8,049 nucleotides of DNA from an uncultured Prevotellaceae bacterium (GTDB lineage: Bacteria > Bacteroidota > Bacteroidia > Bacteroidales > Bacteroidaceae), in NCBI GenBank assembly GCA_946413885.1, contig CAMKMK010000105.1, positions 1-8,049 of the forward strand. The letters run 5' to 3'. Within the stretch, counting starts at the first letter, position 1; every line of letters begins with the position of its first letter. The notes below the pieces were generated by a model. It worked only from the letters and a program-made list of their open reading frames with translations. It made no database searches and had not been told where the DNA came from. Positions 5,884 through 8,049 of the stretch are shown here, piece after piece. The position numbers were made by a program, and so were the translations under genes.

Positions 5884-7824
5884 TTAAATAAACTTAATCT
5901 GGTCAGATGAGCTCCATTTCAGACGGAGAGAATTGAGGATGACACTTACGCTGGAGAAGGCCATCAGGGCACTTGCCCACATGGGAGTAATCTGGAAGTG
6001 GAAACCGAACAGATAAGGGAGTCCTGCTGCCAGAGGGATGCAGATCAGATTGTAGATGAATGCCCAAAAGAGGTTCTCACGAATCATCCTGACTGTACGT
6101 TTGCTCAAACGGATTGCTGCAGGGATATTACGCAGATCATCGCCCATCAGGGTGACTTGTGCAACGTCCATCGCCACGTCGGTACCTCGCCCCATAGCCA
6201 TGCTGACATCAGCCAGCGCGAGAGCTTGCGTGTCATTGATCCCATCACCTACCATCGCCACGCGATGACCTGCCTGCTGAAGCCGTTCCACCAGCTTCTC
6301 CTTGTCCTCAGGGAGAGCATGACTTTGGTAGTGAAGGATTCCTGCCTGCTCTGCCCAAAAGCGGGCGGCGTCTTCCTTGTCACCACTCATCATGTAGACC
6401 TGGATACCTCCCTGCTGCAGCTCCTCGACAGCTTCCTTGGCTTTGGGTTTCAGCGTTTCCCGTTCCTCTAAAGGAAGACTGTCGGCACGAGTAAAGTCAA
6501 CGTTCTGATTGGGAATGGTCAGGGTACCTGTCTTGTCAATAACGATGGCATCCACATGGCGCAAGTTTTCCAGAGCGGAAGCATCCTTGATGAGTATCTG
6601 ACTTTCGGCTGCCTTGCCGATTCCCACCATCAGGGCGGTGGGAGTAGCCAAACCCATCGCACAGGGACAGGCTATCACCAGCACAGCCACAGCAGACATG
6701 ATCGCCTGCGGAAGCATGGAATTCCCTCCAAGAATCCACCATGCCAGGAAAGTGACGAGAGCGATGGCAGCCACCACAGGGACAAACACCAAGGCAGCAC
6801 GGTCTACAATCCGCTGAACGGGAGCTTTCGACCCCTGCGCTTCCTGCACCATGCGGATGATGTGAGCTAAAGCTGTCTCCTCGCCTATCTGACGAGCTCG
6901 CATGCGCAAACGGCCCTGGCTGGGGATGGTGCCTGCCAAGACATTGTCTCCAACCTTCTTTTCTGCAGGGATAGGCTCACCTGACACCATTGATTCATCC
7001 ACGTAAGCGGCGTCCTCAGTCATGAAACTGGTGGCCCAGACGACTTCACCGTCCACAGGAATCTTCTCGCCTGCACGAACTTCCAGCAAATCGCCCTTCT
7101 CGATGGTGGAAAGAGGCACCTCCTCCACGCTGTCACCATTCACGATATGTGCCGTCTTGGGTTGCATGCCCATCAGTCGACGGATGCTGCTTGCGGCGCC
7201 ATCCTTGGCTTTTTCTTCCAGCAAGCGGCCTGTCAGCACGAAAGTAATGATCATGACGGAGGCATCAAAGAAGGTATGCCAGCCAATACCTCGAACACCC
7301 CACACAGCATCACCTAAGAAGGTGTTGAAGGTACTCAGCAGGAAGGCTATCAGTGTACTCAGTGCCACCAGCGTGTCCATGTTGGCAGTCCGATGGAGCA
7401 GCTGTCGCCAAGCAGACACATAGATATTCCTTCCACAAAGCAACATGCACGCGAGAGACAACAGAAGAGACACCACATTGCCAGCACGTACGCTCCCCAC
7501 AGAAATCCACCCCATCGAGAAGCACATCACCAGAATAGCCAGCACCCAGGAAAGAAGGGTGCGGCGCTTGAGGGAAGTGAACTCCTGCCGATGGATTTCT
7601 TCAGCGCTGCGTCCACTTTCGATGATCAGATCGTAGCCGATATCATTAACCTCCCGCTTCATCTGTTCCAAAGAGATGACAGCAGGGTCAAAATCGACCA
7701 AAGCAGTACGACCAACGAGGGATACCGAGGCACTATGGATGCCAGGCAGGGAAGAGAGTTTCTTCTCCACGTTGGCCGAGCAGGCTGAACACGCCAATCC
7801 TACTACGGGAATCGTTTGCTTCAT
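5884..7824 (-). CDS. copA: Copper-exporting P1B-type ATPase lacking most of the N-domain
   Basis: CopA pumps Cu(I) out across the inner membrane using ATP. Order of parts in the 646 residues: one HMA domain (1-70, GLACSACS with Cys12 and Cys15); membrane segments near 91-106, 116-138, 149-170 and 187-200; actuator domain with SGEP at 281-284; segments near 344-366 and 374-398 holding the CPC site (386-388); phosphorylation motif DKTGT with Asp430; SGDK at 480-483; GDGIND at 526-531; segments near 585-607 (Tyr591-Asn592) and 617-635 (MAFSS, NSL). CPC, YN and MxxSS are the Cu(I)-type signature. The oddity is the stretch from DKTGTLT to LKPKAKEAVEEL: only about 21 residues (437-457) replace a nucleotide-binding domain normally over 100 residues long, and the HP and GxG motifs are absent. 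The frame is unbroken. The HMA chaperone gene lies 33 bp upstream, so the two are probably one operon. Confidence 0.92.
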   Translation of the reverse strand: MKQTIPVVGLACSACSANVEKKLSSLPGIHSASVSLVGRTALVDFDPAVISLEQMKREVNDIGYDLIIESGRSAEEIHRQEFTSLKRRTLLSWVLAILVMCFSMGWISVGSVRAGNVVSLLLSLACMLLCGRNIYVSAWRQLLHRTANMDTLVALSTLIAFLLSTFNTFLGDAVWGVRGIGWHTFFDASVMIITFVLTGRLLEEKAKDGAASSIRRLMGMQPKTAHIVNGDSVEEVPLSTIEKGDLLEVRAGEKIPVDGEVVWATSFMTEDAAYVDESMVSGEPIPAEKKVGDNVLAGTIPSQGRLRMRARQIGEETALAHIIRMVQEAQGSKAPVQRIVDRAALVFVPVVAAIALVTFLAWWILGGNSMLPQAIMSAVAVLVIACPCAMGLATPTALMVGIGKAAESQILIKDASALENLRHVDAIVIDKTGTLTIPNQNVDFTRADSLPLEERETLKPKAKEAVEELQQGGIQVYMMSGDKEDAARFWAEQAGILHYQSHALPEDKEKLVERLQQAGHRVAMVGDGINDTQALALADVSMAMGRGTDVAMDVAQVTLMGDDLRNIPAAIRLSKRTVRMIRENLFWAFIYNLICIPLAAGLPYLFGFHFQITPMWASALMAFSSVSVILNSLRLKWSSSDQIKFI

Positions 7825-7857
7825 GAAGGGAATTTTGGAGGAAGAAGGAGATGGTCC

Positions 7858-8049
7858 CTAAAGAGTGAGTTCAAAGCGGCCACTCCCGTCAACAGCCTTC
7901 TTGATGTCGGCGGGAGTGACTGCAGTAGCGTCGTATTCCACAATGACACTACGTGTTTCCAAGTTCGCCTCAGCGCCAACCACGCCATCCAATCCGCGGA
8001 GAGCATTCTCTACGTTAGCCTTGCAATGCATGCATTTCATGCCGCTTAC
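7858..8049 (-). CDS. CopZ-like copper chaperone (HMA domain), 5' end outside window
   Basis: The visible 64 residues form a nearly complete HMA (heavy-metal-associated) domain with the Cu(I)-binding motif GMKCMHC close to the right edge, followed by the beta-alpha-beta-beta-alpha-beta order: helix KANVENALRGL, strand GVVGAEANL, strand RSVIVEYD, helix TPADIKKAVDGSG and strand RFELTL. In HMA proteins the CxxC cysteines bind Cu(I) and pass it to the matching domain of CopA, whose gene follows after 33 bp. The ATG at 8040 is the Met inside GMxCxxC, and the frame stays open to the last base (Val-Ser-Gly before it), so the true start should lie a few codons beyond the window. A fusion to a longer upstream protein cannot be excluded. 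No internal promoter is seen between this gene and copA. Confidence 0.88.
   Translation of the reverse strand, partial: VSGMKCMHCKANVENALRGLDGVVGAEANLETRSVIVEYDATAVTPADIKKAVDGSGRFELTL

Noticed and set aside
5884..7824. ATPase as a pseudogene or frameshifted copy
   Set aside because: The frame is open from start to stop and all membrane and catalytic motifs outside the N-domain are present on both sides of the gap, so simple decay does not fit.
1..8049. CRISPR array, insertion sequence, prophage or defence system
   Set aside because: No spaced direct repeats, transposase or integrase motifs, terminal inverted repeats or effector domains were seen on either strand; the tRNA-Leu 3' end is not repeated elsewhere in the window, so no integration site is indicated.

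Overview
The window looks like chromosome from a gut or oral member of the Bacteroidales (Bacteroides/Prevotella-like). Three things point there: promoter -7 boxes of the Bacteroidota form TAnnTTTG (at 2545-2552 on the plus strand and 5849-5842 on the minus strand), an almost complete lack of Shine-Dalgarno sequences, and the protein content. That content includes a Bacteroidales-type short ArgH, an exported serine-type sulfatase, an exported GH33 sialidase and a CopA with Bacteroidales-like motifs. Genus cannot be fixed from sequence reading alone.

Layout. (1) 5-2455, plus strand: a SRPBCC/START-fold protein, argininosuccinate lyase (argH, last step of arginine synthesis), and a small cysteine-rich lipoprotein whose start overlaps the argH stop (ATGA). 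(2) 2456-2718: an RNA-gene island with a Bacteroidota promoter, tRNA-Leu(UAA) with encoded CCA, and a clear intrinsic terminator. (3) 2719-4224, plus strand: an exported sulfatase with a serine-type formylglycine signature. (4) 4234-5811, minus strand: an exported sialidase with all GH33 catalytic residues, converging on the sulfatase with 9 bp between stop codons and driven by its own promoter. (5) 5884-8049, minus strand: a copper-export unit with a CopZ-like HMA chaperone (5' end beyond the window) followed 33 bp later by a CopA-type P1B ATPase.

How the genes work together. Sialidase and sulfatase both remove terminal caps (sialic acid and sulfate) from host glycans such as mucin, so they plausibly serve the same foraging role although they are transcribed separately and no SusC/SusD pair is present. 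The chaperone would hand Cu(I) to the ATPase for export.

The most unusual feature is in the ATPase. All eight membrane segments, the actuator domain and the phosphorylation-domain motifs are present, but the ATP-binding N-domain between DKTGT and SGDK is essentially missing, in an intact reading frame. It may be a compact or mechanistically divergent copper pump. I saw no CRISPR array, mobile element, phage gene or defence system.
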